Source of the DNA: Phyllobacterium sophorae
GTDB lineage: Bacteria > Pseudomonadota > Alphaproteobacteria > Rhizobiales > Rhizobiaceae
Reading direction: 5' to 3'
NCBI RefSeq assembly: GCF_003010965.1
Contig: NZ_PGGM01000008.1
Location: forward strand, 186,001-250,000
Length of the DNA: 64,000 nt
Under the pieces are notes generated by a model. The model worked only from the letters and a program-made list of their open reading frames with translations, was not told the DNA's origin and ran no database searches. This document shows, in pieces, positions 8,852 through 18,673 of this stretch; the first letter of the stretch is position 1, and each line of letters opens with the position of its first letter. The position numbers and the translations under genes were made by a program.

Positions 8852-8858
8852 TAAACAC

Positions 8859-11738
8859 ATGTCTTTGTCTGTCGAAATCACACGCTCCAGCGGCACAGCA
8901 CCAATTGGTGCCAGCGAAACACCGCAACCAACCGGACCGGCTTACCGCGTCATCCGCCGCAATGGCTCGGTTACACCCTTCGATCCGCTCAAGATCACCG
9001 TTGCGCTGACCAAGGCGTTTCTCGCCGTCGAAGGCGGTGTCGCTGCCGGCTCGCGGCGCGTGCATGATGTGGTCGAAGCGCTCACCGCCGATATCGTCGC
9101 TACGCTGAAGCGGCGCAGCGCGGAGGGCCGCCTGTTCCACATCGAGCGTATTCAGGATCAGGTCGAGCTCGCCTTGATGCGCAGCGAAAATCACAAGGTG
9201 GCGCGTGCCTATGTGCTCTACCGCGAAGAGCGGGCGCAGGAACGTGCGAGGACCGCCACTGAAAACGCCAGCGATGCTGGTCCAAGGTTCACGGTCACAC
9301 AGCCCGATGGCAGCAGGGAGCCACTCGATGACGACCGTCTCGCGCGTGTCATCGACGAAGCCTGCGAGGCGCTGGAGGGCGTACAGGCCGCGCCTGTCCT
9401 CACCGAGACCCGGCGCAATCTCTATGATGGGATAACGCTGGACGATCTGTCCCTCGCGCCGATCCTTGCGGCGCGCACCCTGGTCGAGACCGACCCCAAT
9501 TATGCCTTCGTCGCCGCGCGCCTGCTTCTCGACAAGCTGCGCCGCGAGGCACTGGGCTTTGTCTTCGGCAGACCGGAACAGGCGACCCAACATGAGATGA
9601 CCAAGCGTTATGCCAACTACTTCGCAGCCTATGTGAGGGCCGGTATTGATGCCGAACTGCTGGATGGCGAACTCGCACGCTTCGACCTGAACCGCATTTC
9701 CGCCGCTCTCAAACCGGATCGCGACCTGCAGTTCCAGTATCTCGGCCTGCAGACCCTTTATGACCGCTATCTGCTGCAGACGGGCGGCATACGTTTCGAA
9801 TTGCCGCAAGCCTTCCTCATGCGCGTCGCCATGGGGCTCAGCCTTCGTGAAATCGATCGCGAGGGGCGCGCCATCGAGTTCTACGATCTTTTGTCCTCGT
9901 TCAATTTCATGGCCTCGACGCCGACGCTGTTTAATGCCGGCACCCGGCGCGCGCAATTGTCCTCCTGCTTCCTGACCACCGTCTCCGACGATCTCGACGG
10001 GATATTCAAGGCGGTGAAGGACAATGCCTTGCTTGCAAAATATTCCGGCGGCCTTGGCAATGACTGGACGCCGGTGCGCGGGCTCGGCGCCCATATCAAA
10101 GGGACGAACGGGACAAGCCAGGGCGTGGTGCCATTCCTGAAAGTCGCCAACGACACGGCAATTGCGGTCAACCAGGGCGGCAAGCGCAAGGGCGCGGTTT
10201 GCGCCTATCTGGAAATCTGGCACATCGACATCGAAGAGTTTCTCGACCTGCGCAAGAATACCGGCGACGATCGCCGCCGCACCCATGACATGAACACCGC
10301 CAATTGGGTCCCGGACCTGTTCATGGCCCGCGTCGAAGCGGACGAAGACTGGACCCTGTTTTCCCCCGACGAAACGCCTGAGCTGCACGACCTTTATGGT
10401 GCAGCGTTCAAGACCAGATACGAATTCTATGAAGCCAAGGCGGCACGCGGCGAGATCAGGATCTTCCGCACCGTGCGCGCACTGGATTTGTGGCGGCGCA
10501 TCCTCACCATGCTGTTCGAGACCGGTCACCCGTGGGTGACATTCAAGGACGCCTGCAACATTCGTTCGCCCCAGGGCCATGCGGGCGTTGTGCATTCATC
10601 CAATCTTTGCACGGAAATCACCCTCAACACCTCGAAGGACGAGGTCGCCGTGTGCAATCTCGGTTCGGTCAACCTTGCCAATCACGTGACACCGCATGGC
10701 CTCGATCTGGAGCAGCTTTCCCGCACCGTTTCGATTGCCATGCGCATGCTGGACAATGTCATCGACATCAATTTTTACACCATTCCCGAGGCGCGCCATT
10801 CGAACCTGCGCCATCGTCCGGTTGGGCTTGGCCTGATGGGCTTTCAGGATGCCTTGCAGGCATTGCGCATTCCCTATGCCTCCGACAAGGCGGTGGCCTT
10901 TGCCGATCACAGCATGGAGGCAATTTCCTGGCATGCAATTTCCGCGTCCGTTGACCTTGCTGCCGAGCGTGGCCGCTATCCAAGCTTTAACGGCTCGCTC
11001 TGGTCAATGGGCATCCTGCCGATCGACTCGATCGAATTGCTGGACGACGCCCGCAAGGCAAGCGGCGGCCGGCTCGACATGGATCGTTCCTCGACACTCG
11101 ATTGGGAAGCTCTGCGCCAGCGCGTAAAAATTACGGGCATGCGCAATTCCAACTGCATGGCCATCGCCCCCACAGCCACCATCTCCAATATTTGCGGCGT
11201 TGCCCAGTCCATCGAGCCTGCCTACCAGAACCTCTTTGTCAAATCGAACATGTCAGGCGATTTCACCGTGGTGAATGCAGCGCTGGTGCACGACCTGAAA
11301 CAACGCGGATTGTGGGACGAAGTGATGGTCTCGGATCTCAAATATTTCGATGGCTCGATTGGCGAAATCGACCGTATTCCTGCCGACGTGAAGGCGCTTT
11401 ATGCCACCGCTTTCGAAATCGACAGTTCATGGCTGATCGCCGCAGCCTCGCGCCGGCAGAAATGGATCGACCAGGCCCAATCGCTCAATCTCTATATTGC
11501 CAACCCGAGCGGCAAGAAACTGGACGCGCTTTACCGGCTTGCCTGGAACAGCGGTCTGAAAACCACCTATTACCTGCGTTCGCGTTCAGCATCCCACGTG
11601 GAGAAATCCACGCTGAAGGGCACTGATGGTAAGCTCAACGCCGTAACGGCAATGCCCGCCCCACAACCGATCCTGCTTTGCGAACCGGGGGGCAATGTCT
11701 GCTCAATCAATGATCCTGATTGTGAAGCCTGCCAGTAG
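8859..11738 (+). CDS. nrdA: Class I ribonucleoside-diphosphate reductase, large subunit
   Basis: A 959-residue NrdA that reduces ribonucleoside diphosphates. An N-terminal ATP-cone ([20 protein letters not shown]) precedes a second, weaker cone-like region ([20 protein letters not shown]). The catalytic barrel shows the [16 protein letters not shown] cysteine, [10 protein letters not shown] with its Asn-Cys-Glu, [15 protein letters not shown], and [10 protein letters not shown]. The C-terminal [12 protein letters not shown] is the thioredoxin/glutaredoxin-accessible cysteine tail. I chose 8859 (MSLSVEI) over 8811 because the upstream codons fall in the riboswitch leader. nrdB follows after 50 nt. 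Confidence 0.93.
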   Translation: MSLSVEITRSSGTAPIGASETPQPTGPAYRVIRRNGSVTPFDPLKITVALTKAFLAVEGGVAAGSRRVHDVVEALTADIVATLKRRSAEGRLFHIERIQDQVELALMRSENHKVARAYVLYREERAQERARTATENASDAGPRFTVTQPDGSREPLDDDRLARVIDEACEALEGVQAAPVLTETRRNLYDGITLDDLSLAPILAARTLVETDPNYAFVAARLLLDKLRREALGFVFGRPEQATQHEMTKRYANYFAAYVRAGIDAELLDGELARFDLNRISAALKPDRDLQFQYLGLQTLYDRYLLQTGGIRFELPQAFLMRVAMGLSLREIDREGRAIEFYDLLSSFNFMASTPTLFNAGTRRAQLSSCFLTTVSDDLDGIFKAVKDNALLAKYSGGLGNDWTPVRGLGAHIKGTNGTSQGVVPFLKVANDTAIAVNQGGKRKGAVCAYLEIWHIDIEEFLDLRKNTGDDRRRTHDMNTANWVPDLFMARVEADEDWTLFSPDETPELHDLYGAAFKTRYEFYEAKAARGEIRIFRTVRALDLWRRILTMLFETGHPWVTFKDACNIRSPQGHAGVVHSSNLCTEITLNTSKDEVAVCNLGSVNLANHVTPHGLDLEQLSRTVSIAMRMLDNVIDINFYTIPEARHSNLRHRPVGLGLMGFQDALQALRIPYASDKAVAFADHSMEAISWHAISASVDLAAERGRYPSFNGSLWSMGILPIDSIELLDDARKASGGRLDMDRSSTLDWEALRQRVKITGMRNSNCMAIAPTATISNICGVAQSIEPAYQNLFVKSNMSGDFTVVNAALVHDLKQRGLWDEVMVSDLKYFDGSIGEIDRIPADVKALYATAFEIDSSWLIAAASRRQKWIDQAQSLNLYIANPSGKKLDALYRLAWNSGLKTTYYLRSRSASHVEKSTLKGTDGKLNAVTAMPAPQPILLCEPGGNVCSINDPDCEACQ

Positions 11739-11788
11739 CGCCTCAAGCGCCCGCCTGTCTCAACCTGATGCAAACCTGGGAACCGACA

Positions 11789-12910
11789 ATGCTTGACTGG
11801 ACCGAAACCACCAACAGCCCAAAACGCGCCATTCATCCGGCGCCTACCGCAACCACCGGTGCCACCGGACTTGGCAATATCGATCGCGACGGCGGCCGCG
11901 TGCGTGTCGATGACAAGGCGATGATCAATGCGCGCGCTGACGTGAACCAGCTTCTGCCGCTCAAATATCACTGGGCATGGGACAAATATCTTGCCGGCTG
12001 CAACAATCACTGGATGCCGACTGAAGTATCGATGCAGGCCGATATCGCGCTGTGGAAATCCAGGGACGGGCTGACCGAGGATGAGCGGCGCATGATCAAA
12101 CGCAATCTCGGCTTCTTCGCCACCTCCGAGTCCCTCGTCGCCAACAACATCGTTCTGGCGATCTACCGCCATCTCACCAATCCCGAATGCCGTCAGTATC
12201 TGTTGCGCCAGGCCTTCGAAGAGGCGGTCCATACCCATACGTTCCAGTATATCGTCGAGAGCCTTGGCCTGGATGAAGGCGAGCTCTTCAACATGTACCG
12301 GGAGGTGCCTTCGATTACCGGCAAGGCGGCCTGGGCGCTCAAGCACACGCAAAATCTCGACAATCCCGACTTCAGGACAGGCACGCCGGAATCCGATCAG
12401 TCCTTCCTGCGCGATCTCATCGCCTTCTATGTGATCTTCGAGGGCATGTGGTTCTACACCGGCTTCGCCCAGATCCTGTCGCTCGGGCGGCGCAACAAGA
12501 TGGTCGGTATCGCCGAGCAGTATCAGTACATCCTGCGCGACGAGAGCATCCACATGAATTTCGGCATCGATGTGATCAACCAGATCCGGAACGAGAACCC
12601 GCATCTGTGGACCAGGGAATTTCAGGACGCGATCCGCGACATGATCAGGGCCGCAGCCGAACTCGAAGCCTCCTACGGCCGGGATACGATGCCGCGCGGG
12701 TTCCTCGGGCTCAACGCTGCGCTCTGCGAAAGCTACATGCATTTCATCGCCAACCGCCGCTGCGCGCAGTTGGGCCTCGCGCCGGTCTTTCCCGAGACGG
12801 ACAATCCATTTCCGTGGATGTCGGAAGCCATGGATCTGAAGAAGGAGAAGAACTTCTTCGAAACCCGTGTCATCGAATACCAGAACGGCGGAGCACTGGC
12901 ATGGGACTGA
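11789..12910 (+). CDS. nrdB: Ribonucleotide reductase small subunit, class Ic type (radical tyrosine replaced by Phe)
   Basis: A 373-residue R2 protein. Aligned by eye with E. coli NrdB, the metal ligands are E114 (replacing Asp84), E145 and H148 (EAVH), E218, and E252 and H255 (RDESIH). The radical tyrosine Tyr122 is Phe152 (codon TTC at 12242-12244). The pair Asp-to-Glu and Tyr-to-Phe is the known hallmark of class Ic, as in Chlamydia, which uses a Mn/Fe centre instead of a tyrosyl radical. The ATG at 11789 has GGGAA 7 nt upstream. The 3' end overlaps the next small ORF by 10 nt. Confidence 0.92.
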   Translation: MLDWTETTNSPKRAIHPAPTATTGATGLGNIDRDGGRVRVDDKAMINARADVNQLLPLKYHWAWDKYLAGCNNHWMPTEVSMQADIALWKSRDGLTEDERRMIKRNLGFFATSESLVANNIVLAIYRHLTNPECRQYLLRQAFEEAVHTHTFQYIVESLGLDEGELFNMYREVPSITGKAAWALKHTQNLDNPDFRTGTPESDQSFLRDLIAFYVIFEGMWFYTGFAQILSLGRRNKMVGIAEQYQYILRDESIHMNFGIDVINQIRNENPHLWTREFQDAIRDMIRAAAELEASYGRDTMPRGFLGLNAALCESYMHFIANRRCAQLGLAPVFPETDNPFPWMSEAMDLKKEKNFFETRVIEYQNGGALAWD

Positions 12911-13143
12911 AACTTCCGCATCGGGTGGCCGCCACTCAGTCACCCGGTTCGGCCGCTGCGCAGCCAGAAGAGATCTTCCTCGCCTGGTTGTTCTGGTTGC
13001 CGAGGAATGCCGACCCGATAGAGGCTGCGCGCCGCGAGATCCAGCGCATCGATTCTCGGGCCATCGATGCGGACGGCCCGCAGCAATTGAAAGCACTGTT
13101 TACAGCGCTGGTCGACAATCGGCGAAAGGGCAGGGCCCATTGA
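12901..13143 (+). CDS. Small protein overlapping the end of nrdB, function unknown
   Basis: An 80-residue frame whose ATG lies 10 nt inside the nrdB 3' end, so it could be translated by coupling. It contains [26 protein letters not shown] and a C-terminal [15 protein letters not shown]; this looks like an amphipathic helical protein and I recognise no domain. It overlaps, on the opposite strand, the extended 3' part of the RES toxin frame (12936-13143). I favour this ORF as real there, because the RES extension looks like a frameshift artefact. It may be an accessory of the reductase, but only position supports that. Confidence 0.55.
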   Translation: MGLKLPHRVAATQSPGSAAAQPEEIFLAWLFWLPRNADPIEAARREIQRIDSRAIDADGPQQLKALFTALVDNRRKGRAH

Positions 13144-13619
13144 GCCCTGCCCTCGTTTAAAAGAGCCCGGGGGCCCAGTACGAACGGCGCCATTGCCGCT
13201 ATCGTGATTTTTGAGGCTGCCGCATGCACGTGGTTAATCAACACGTTGACATCGGGCGAGCCAGCAATGGGAACGATGGCCGATGGTACTTTCAGTAACG
13301 GACTTGTCTTTGCCTTGTGCCAGCCATCACCCATGCGCTGCGTCAGCCCCTCCTGCCGTCGCCAGTCTCGCGGCAAATCCTCCAGGGTAACTGTTTCGGT
13401 CTCCAGATCGTCCGGAACGTCGTACGTCACCATGACAAGCGCCGGCAGAAGCGCCGGATCTTCGACATGCACCAATTTCTCCAGCACGCAAAGTGCGGGC
13501 GACATGGCGCAATAGGTAACAGCGCGACCGGTCGTGTTCCAGCGCCCATCGAACAGCAGGCCGTAACCACCGTCGAAAGCGTCTGCATGCTGCCGGCCAG
13601 ACAGGCGCCAAAGCCGCAT
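12936..13619 (-). CDS. RES-domain toxin (NAD+ phosphorylase family), C-terminus frameshifted
   Basis: The N-terminal 150 residues are a RES domain: LWRLSGRQHADAF, FDGRWNTTGRAVTYCAMSP, LEKLVHVE, then the VNVLINHVHAAASKITI segment. Such toxins degrade NAD+. RES proteins normally stop just after a DPRLF-like motif. Here GPR is followed by ALLN and about 70 unrelated residues antisense to the nrdB-linked ORF. Removing one G from the GGG at 13166-13168 would give GPRLF then TAA at 13157, the expected end. So the natural gene was probably 13157-13619, and a 1-nt insertion or a sequencing error extends it. The start overlaps the antitoxin stop. Confidence 0.7.
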   Translation of the reverse strand: MRLWRLSGRQHADAFDGGYGLLFDGRWNTTGRAVTYCAMSPALCVLEKLVHVEDPALLPALVMVTYDVPDDLETETVTLEDLPRDWRRQEGLTQRMGDGWHKAKTSPLLKVPSAIVPIAGSPDVNVLINHVHAAASKITIAAMAPFVLGPRALLNEGRAQWALPFRRLSTSAVNSAFNCCGPSASMARESMRWISRRAASIGSAFLGNQNNQARKISSGCAAAEPGD

Positions 13620-13837
13620 CAGGCGGCTGCACCCCAGGCGATCTTACCAAGGATGGTCTCGATGACACGCGCTCCGGCCTCCGTCTGCGCAACGACGAGC
13701 GGCGTTTCGCCGCCAAGTTCGGTCAGTGTTCGCCGCAGCCAGCGATTGGCTTTGTCTTTCTCACCAAAGGTTTCCTCCGCCAGTGTCTGAACACGCATGA
13801 GCCGGACTGCCGATTTGCAAGAAAAGATCAGATCCAC
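13619..13837 (-). CDS. MbcA/ParS-type antitoxin, short form lacking the N-terminal HTH
   Basis: A 72-residue protein holding only the toxin-binding domain of Xre/MbcA/ParS antitoxins: LAEETFGEKDKANRWLRR, LGGETPLVVAQTEAGARVIETILGKI. Full-length relatives have about 130-150 residues with a DNA-binding N-terminus, which is absent; an in-frame TGA lies immediately before the GTG at 13837. It pairs with the RES toxin downstream (stop and start overlap by 1 nt). Either this is a natural short form or the 5' end has been lost. Confidence 0.68.
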   Translation of the reverse strand: MDLIFSCKSAVRLMRVQTLAEETFGEKDKANRWLRRTLTELGGETPLVVAQTEAGARVIETILGKIAWGAAA

Positions 13838-13884
13838 TCATATATGAGATTGCGACATTTCCTGCCGCCAATAGAATTGATTTG

Positions 13885-13907
13885 TTGACATAAACATATC
13901 TTTATGT
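13885..13907 (+). promoter_or_regulatory. Inverted repeat and -35-like element upstream of metH
   Basis: ACATAAA-CATATC-TTTATGT at 13888-13907 is a perfect 7-bp inverted repeat. Its left arm overlaps a TTGACA at 13885-13890. The AT-rich ATAAA..TTTAT form resembles operators proposed for ArsR-type methionine-cycle regulators (SahR) in Proteobacteria; the assignment is inference. It lies 48 nt before the metH ATG, and a convincing -10 box was not found. Confidence 0.45.
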
Positions 13908-13954
13908 GACCCTGCCGCCTCTTCCAAATCACGGATCATGAGGCCTGTCGAGTT

Positions 13955-16900
13955 ATGAGTATTGCAGTCGATAATCTGTTCGGTCCCATGGGCGCTCCTC
14001 GGGACGGACGGGAAGTTTTTGCAGCGCTCACCAAGGCGGCGCAGGAACGTATCCTCATTCTCGACGGCGCCATGGGCACGCAGATCCAGGGTCTCAACCT
14101 CAACGAGGAAAGCTTCCGCGGGACGCGTTTCGCCGACTGCTCCTGTCATCTCCAGGGCAACAACGACCTTCTGATCCTGACGCAGCCGCAGGCGATCGAG
14201 GATATCCACTACGCCTACGCCATGGCCGGTGCCGATATTCTCGAGACCAACACATTTTCCTCCACGACCATCGCCCAAGCCGACTACAGCATGGAAGAGG
14301 TCGTCTATGAACTGAACCGCGATGGCGCACGGCTTGCCCGCCGAGCCGCATTGAAGGCTGAGCAGAAGGATGGCCGTCGCCGCTTTGTCGCCGGCGCACT
14401 CGGCCCGACCAACCGCACGGCCTCGATTTCACCGGACGTCAACAACCCCGGCTACCGCGCTGTTACGTTCGATGACCTGCGTGTCGCCTACGCCGACCAG
14501 GTACGCGGCCTCATTGATGGCGGTGCGGATATCATCCTGATCGAGACGATCTTCGATACGCTCAATGCCAAGGCGGCGATCTTCGCGACCCAGCAAGTGT
14601 TCGAGGAGAAGGGCGTCACCCTTCCCGTGATGATTTCCGGCACGATCACCGACCTCTCCGGCCGCACCCTTTCCGGCCAGACCCCGACAGCGTTCTGGTA
14701 TTCGGTGCGCCATTCCCGGCCTTTCACCATCGGCCTCAACTGCGCGCTTGGCGCCAATGCCATGCGCGACCATCTGGCGGAAATCGCCAGCGTTGCCGAT
14801 ACGTTTGTCTGCGCCTATCCCAATGCTGGCCTGCCCAACGAATTCGGCCAGTATGACGAGAGCCCGGAGGCGATGGCTGCGCAGCTGGAAGAATTCGCCA
14901 AGGAGGGCCTGCTCAACATCGTCGGCGGTTGCTGCGGCTCGACACCCGAACACATCCGGACGATCGCCGCGGCGGTCAGCAAATACAAGCCGCGCGAAAT
15001 TCCCGAAACCGCGACCCATATGCGCCTTTCGGGCCTTGAGCCTTTTACGCTGACCAAGGACATTGCCTTCGTCAATGTCGGCGAGCGCACCAATATCACC
15101 GGCTCGGCCAAGTTCCGCAAGCTCATCACCGCCGGCGATTTCGCCACGGCGCTCGATGTCGCACGCGACCAGGTGGCCAACGGCGCGCAGATCATCGACA
15201 TCAACATGGACGAGGGCCTGATCGACAGCGAAAAGGCCATGGTCGAGTTCCTCAACCTCATCGCCGCCGAACCGGACATTGCCCGCGTGCCGGTGATGAT
15301 CGATTCATCCAAATGGGATGTTATCGAGGCCGGGTTGAAATGCGTGCAGGGCAAACCGCTGGTCAATTCCATCTCCATGAAGGAGGGCGAGCAAGCCTTT
15401 ATCGATCACGCCAAAAAGGTGCGCGCCTATGGTGCGGCCGTGGTGGTCATGGCCTTCGATACGGACGGTCAGGCCGACACGCTGGAACGCAAGGTCGCGA
15501 TCTGCACACGCGCCTATGACCTCTTGACCAGGGAGGCGGGATTCCCGCCGGAAGATATCGTCTTCGATCCCAACGTCTTTGCTGTCGCCACCGGCATCGA
15601 AGAGCATAATGGCTATGGCGTCGCTTTTATCGAAGCGACCAGGCAGATCACCGAAACCCTGCCGCATGTGCACATTTCCGGCGGCATCTCCAATCTGTCG
15701 TTCTCGTTCCGTGGCAATGAGCCCGTGCGCGAGGCGATGCATGCGGTGTTCCTCTACCATGCGATCCAGGTCGGTATGGATATGGGTATCGTCAATGCCG
15801 GTCAGCTCGCGGTGTATGAATCGATCGACCCGGAATTGCGCGAAGCCTGCGAGGATGTGGTTCTCAACCGCCGCGACGATGCGACCGAGCGGCTGCTTGA
15901 CCTTGCCGAACGCTACAAGGGTTCGGCGGGCAAGGAAGCGCGCGAACGCGATCTCGCCTGGCGCGAATGGGGCGTCGGCAAGCGCATCGAGCACGCACTT
16001 GTCAATGGCATCACGGAATTCATCGATGTCGATACCGAAGAGGCGCGGCTTGGGGCAGAGCGGCCATTGCACGTGATCGAAGGTCCGTTGATGGCCGGCA
16101 TGAATGTCGTCGGCGATCTCTTCGGTGCCGGCAAGATGTTCCTGCCGCAGGTGGTTAAATCTGCCCGCGTGATGAAGCAGGCGGTGGCTCTGCTGCTGCC
16201 CTATATGGAGGCGGAAAAGCTTGCCAATGGCGGCACCGGCGAGCGCGAAAGCGCTGGCAAGGTATTGATGGCGACCGTCAAGGGCGACGTGCACGATATC
16301 GGCAAGAACATCGTCGGCGTCGTGCTTGCCTGCAACAATTACGAGATCATCGATCTCGGCGTGATGGTGCCCTCGGCCAAGATACTGCAAACAGCCAAGG
16401 AACAGAACGTCGACATCATTGGCCTGTCCGGTCTGATTACGCCGTCGCTTGACGAGATGGTGCACGTTGCCTCGGAAATGGAGCGCGAGGGCTTTGATAT
16501 TCCCCTGCTTATCGGGGGCGCAACGACCAGCCGCGTGCACACCGCGGTCAAGATCAATCCGCGCTACAACAAAGGCCAGACCATCTACGTCACGGATGCG
16601 AGCCGCGCCGTTGGCGTTGTCTCCAATCTCCTGTCGCTGGAGACCAAGCCCGGATATGTCGAAACAATCCAGGCCGAATATTTGAAAGTCGCGGAAGCCC
16701 ACGCGCGCAACGAAGCGGACAAGCAGCGGCTGAGCCTCGAAAAGGCACGGGGCAATGCGCACAAGATCAACTGGTCATCCTATACGCCGCCCAAACCGAG
16801 CTTCCTCGGCACGCGGATATTCGAAAATTACGATCTTGCTGAAATCGCCCGCTACATCGACTGGACGCCATTCTTCCAGACCTGGGAATTGAAGGGCCGC

Positions 16901-17731
16901 TATCCCGCCATTCTCGACGATGAGAAGCAGGGCGCAGCGGCGCGGCAGCTCTTCGACGATGCACAGGCCATGCTGAAGAAGATCATCACCGAGAAGTGGT
17001 TCAACCCGAAGGCCATCATTGGCCTGTGGCCGGCGGGCGCGGTCGGCGATGATATTCGCCTCTTCACCGATGAGGCACGCAAGGAGGAACTTGCGACCTT
17101 CTTCACCCTGCGCCAGCAGCTGTCGAAGCGCGACGGACGCCCGAATGTGGCGCTTGCCGATTTCGTCGCGCCGGTGGACAGCGGCAGCAACGATTACGTC
17201 GGCGGGTTTGTCGTCACTGCCGGGATCGAGGAAATCGCCATTGCCGAACGCTTCGAGCGGGCCAATGATGATTATTCCTCCATCCTTGTCAAAGCTCTGG
17301 CTGACCGTTTCGCCGAAGCCTTTGCCGAACTGATGCACGAACGTGTCCGCAAGGAGTTCTGGGGCTACGCGCCCGACGAAGCCCTTGCGCCGGACGAGCT
17401 GATTGGCGAACCCTATCGCGGCATCCGCCCGGCCCCCGGCTATCCGGCACAACCCGATCATACGGAGAAGAAAACGCTGTTCCGCCTGCTCGACGCCGAG
17501 GCCAGGATCAACGTTCGCCTCACGGAGAGCTACGCGATGTGGCCTGGCTCATCGGTTTCGGGTGTCTATCTCGCCCATCCGGAAAGCTATTATTTTGGTG
17601 TTGCAAAGGTCGAACGCGATCAGGTGGAAGACTATTCGAAGCGCAAATCCATGCCGGTCGCCGAAGTCGAGCGCTGGCTGGGACCGATCCTCAATTACGT
17701 TCCCGCGCCGAGGGTTCAGGCCGCCGAGTGA
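13955..17731 (+). CDS. metH: Cobalamin-dependent methionine synthase
   Basis: A 1258-residue enzyme (E. coli MetH has 1227) that methylates homocysteine from methyltetrahydrofolate via methylcobalamin. Order of domains: homocysteine-binding ([10 protein letters not shown], zinc cysteines in GLNCALGA and [11 protein letters not shown]), pterin-binding ([20 protein letters not shown]), cobalamin-binding with the ligand histidine in [12 protein letters not shown], and the S-adenosylmethionine reactivation domain (ending near [20 protein letters not shown] and [17 protein letters not shown]). All key motifs are intact. The last 16 nt overlap the convergent AraC gene. It has no B12 riboswitch of its own. 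Confidence 0.95.
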   Translation: MSIAVDNLFGPMGAPRDGREVFAALTKAAQERILILDGAMGTQIQGLNLNEESFRGTRFADCSCHLQGNNDLLILTQPQAIEDIHYAYAMAGADILETNTFSSTTIAQADYSMEEVVYELNRDGARLARRAALKAEQKDGRRRFVAGALGPTNRTASISPDVNNPGYRAVTFDDLRVAYADQVRGLIDGGADIILIETIFDTLNAKAAIFATQQVFEEKGVTLPVMISGTITDLSGRTLSGQTPTAFWYSVRHSRPFTIGLNCALGANAMRDHLAEIASVADTFVCAYPNAGLPNEFGQYDESPEAMAAQLEEFAKEGLLNIVGGCCGSTPEHIRTIAAAVSKYKPREIPETATHMRLSGLEPFTLTKDIAFVNVGERTNITGSAKFRKLITAGDFATALDVARDQVANGAQIIDINMDEGLIDSEKAMVEFLNLIAAEPDIARVPVMIDSSKWDVIEAGLKCVQGKPLVNSISMKEGEQAFIDHAKKVRAYGAAVVVMAFDTDGQADTLERKVAICTRAYDLLTREAGFPPEDIVFDPNVFAVATGIEEHNGYGVAFIEATRQITETLPHVHISGGISNLSFSFRGNEPVREAMHAVFLYHAIQVGMDMGIVNAGQLAVYESIDPELREACEDVVLNRRDDATERLLDLAERYKGSAGKEARERDLAWREWGVGKRIEHALVNGITEFIDVDTEEARLGAERPLHVIEGPLMAGMNVVGDLFGAGKMFLPQVVKSARVMKQAVALLLPYMEAEKLANGGTGERESAGKVLMATVKGDVHDIGKNIVGVVLACNNYEIIDLGVMVPSAKILQTAKEQNVDIIGLSGLITPSLDEMVHVASEMEREGFDIPLLIGGATTSRVHTAVKINPRYNKGQTIYVTDASRAVGVVSNLLSLETKPGYVETIQAEYLKVAEAHARNEADKQRLSLEKARGNAHKINWSSYTPPKPSFLGTRIFENYDLAEIARYIDWTPFFQTWELKGRYPAILDDEKQGAAARQLFDDAQAMLKKIITEKWFNPKAIIGLWPAGAVGDDIRLFTDEARKEELATFFTLRQQLSKRDGRPNVALADFVAPVDSGSNDYVGGFVVTAGIEEIAIAERFERANDDYSSILVKALADRFAEAFAELMHERVRKEFWGYAPDEALAPDELIGEPYRGIRPAPGYPAQPDHTEKKTLFRLLDAEARINVRLTESYAMWPGSSVSGVYLAHPESYYFGVAKVERDQVEDYSKRKSMPVAEVERWLGPILNYVPAPRVQAAE

Positions 17732-18543
17732 AGATAGTGCCGTGGCGGTGCCCCGAGCATGCGCTTGAACATGGTGGTGAAGGCCGGGACGCTGTTGTAG
17801 CCAAGATCGAGTGCGACGCTGGTTACCGGCTCGCCTTCCGTCAGCCGCGGCAAGGCTGAGAGCAGACAGGCCTGCTGACGCCAGGTGGAAAGGCTGAGAC
17901 CTGTTTCCCGGCGGAACACACGCGTGAAAGTGCGCCGGCTCATGCCCAGTCCATCGGCCCAGTCATTGATATTGGTGTGGGGTGAGGGGTCTTTGAGAAA
18001 ACCCCGGCAGAGTGCCGCCAGACGCCGGTCTTCCGGGAAGGGCAGACCGAGCGGGCGTTCCTGCAGGTTTGGAATCTCGTGCAGCAGCAGTCCCATGATG
18101 AAAGTCGTCCGCGGATCAGCCGGTACATCGGCGGGAGCCGCCACCGCCTCCCTGATCAAATTGTCCATGAGCGGTGTCAGACCCACCACGTGCAGGTGGC
18201 TCTTCAAGCCGTCGACCGCATCGGGCCGCACGTAGATCGAGTGCATGGCAACATCGCCGAGCATGTCGACAGCATGTTCGATCCCGGCCGGCAGCCACAG
18301 CGCATGATGCGGCGGCACCATCCAGCGGCCGAACTGCGTCGTGACCATGGCAACGCCGGTGATCGCGTGCAGCAATTGCGACTGACTGTGATGATGATCG
18401 GGAATATGAAATCCGGATGGATAGTAGGCGGCGAGGGCAAAGACGTCTCCCTCCGCCTGCTCGAGCCAGTCGAGACGCAGCTTGTGCAGCTCTTCCAGTT
18501 CGACGCCGGCGGCATTGCGCGCGGCAAATGTTTTATAGCGCAT
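17716..18543 (-). CDS. AraC family transcriptional regulator
   Basis: A 275-residue regulator with an N-terminal cupin ([36 protein letters not shown]) and a C-terminal AraC HTH pair ([42 protein letters not shown]). The N-terminal type resembles NimR-like exporter regulators. It is divergent from the fsr-like exporter at 18674, with an inverted repeat between them, so it most likely controls that gene. Its 3' end overlaps metH by 16 nt on the other strand. Confidence 0.82.
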   Translation of the reverse strand: MRYKTFAARNAAGVELEELHKLRLDWLEQAEGDVFALAAYYPSGFHIPDHHHSQSQLLHAITGVAMVTTQFGRWMVPPHHALWLPAGIEHAVDMLGDVAMHSIYVRPDAVDGLKSHLHVVGLTPLMDNLIREAVAAPADVPADPRTTFIMGLLLHEIPNLQERPLGLPFPEDRRLAALCRGFLKDPSPHTNINDWADGLGMSRRTFTRVFRRETGLSLSTWRQQACLLSALPRLTEGEPVTSVALDLGYNSVPAFTTMFKRMLGAPPRHYLHSAA

Positions 18544-18545
18544 GT

Positions 18546-18585
18546 TTTGGCCCAGTCACGAAAGAACTGGACCAAACCACGAAAG
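18546..18585. promoter_or_regulatory. Candidate AraC-regulator operator before the fsr-like exporter
   Basis: TTTGGCCCAGT (18546-18556) and ACTGGACCAAA (18566-18576) form an inverted repeat matching at 10 of 11 positions. CACGAAAG occurs twice as a direct repeat (18557-18564 and 18578-18585). The site begins 3 nt upstream of the AraC start codon and about 90 nt before the exporter. Confidence 0.5.
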
Positions 18586-18673
18586 CAGGTTGGGCGCAAC
18601 AGGTATATCAGTGGCTCAGAAGGGCGGCGCAGTCGTTTGCGATAATGCCCTCATTCTTCGATGGAAACGCTAA

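Noticed and set aside
8661-10595. Long minus-strand frame opposite nrdA
   Set aside because: It is a GC-rich shadow of nrdA with no recognisable domain, and it would run through the cobalamin riboswitch.
11570-13096. Minus-strand frame opposite nrdB
   Set aside because: Shadow frame; it would overlap nrdA, nrdB and the small downstream ORF without any motif of its own.
13885-13920. Complete sigma-70 promoter for metH
   Set aside because: TTGACA is present, but no good -10 hexamer is found at 16-18 nt, so only the inverted repeat and the -35-like box are reported.
13838-13954. SAM-II or SAH riboswitch before metH
   Set aside because: The 117-nt gap does not contain the conserved cores of those riboswitches and is short for a structured leader plus promoter.
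15305-16762. Long minus-strand frame opposite metH
   Set aside because: It lies entirely inside metH, has no family motif, and its composition is that expected of an antisense frame in high-GC DNA.
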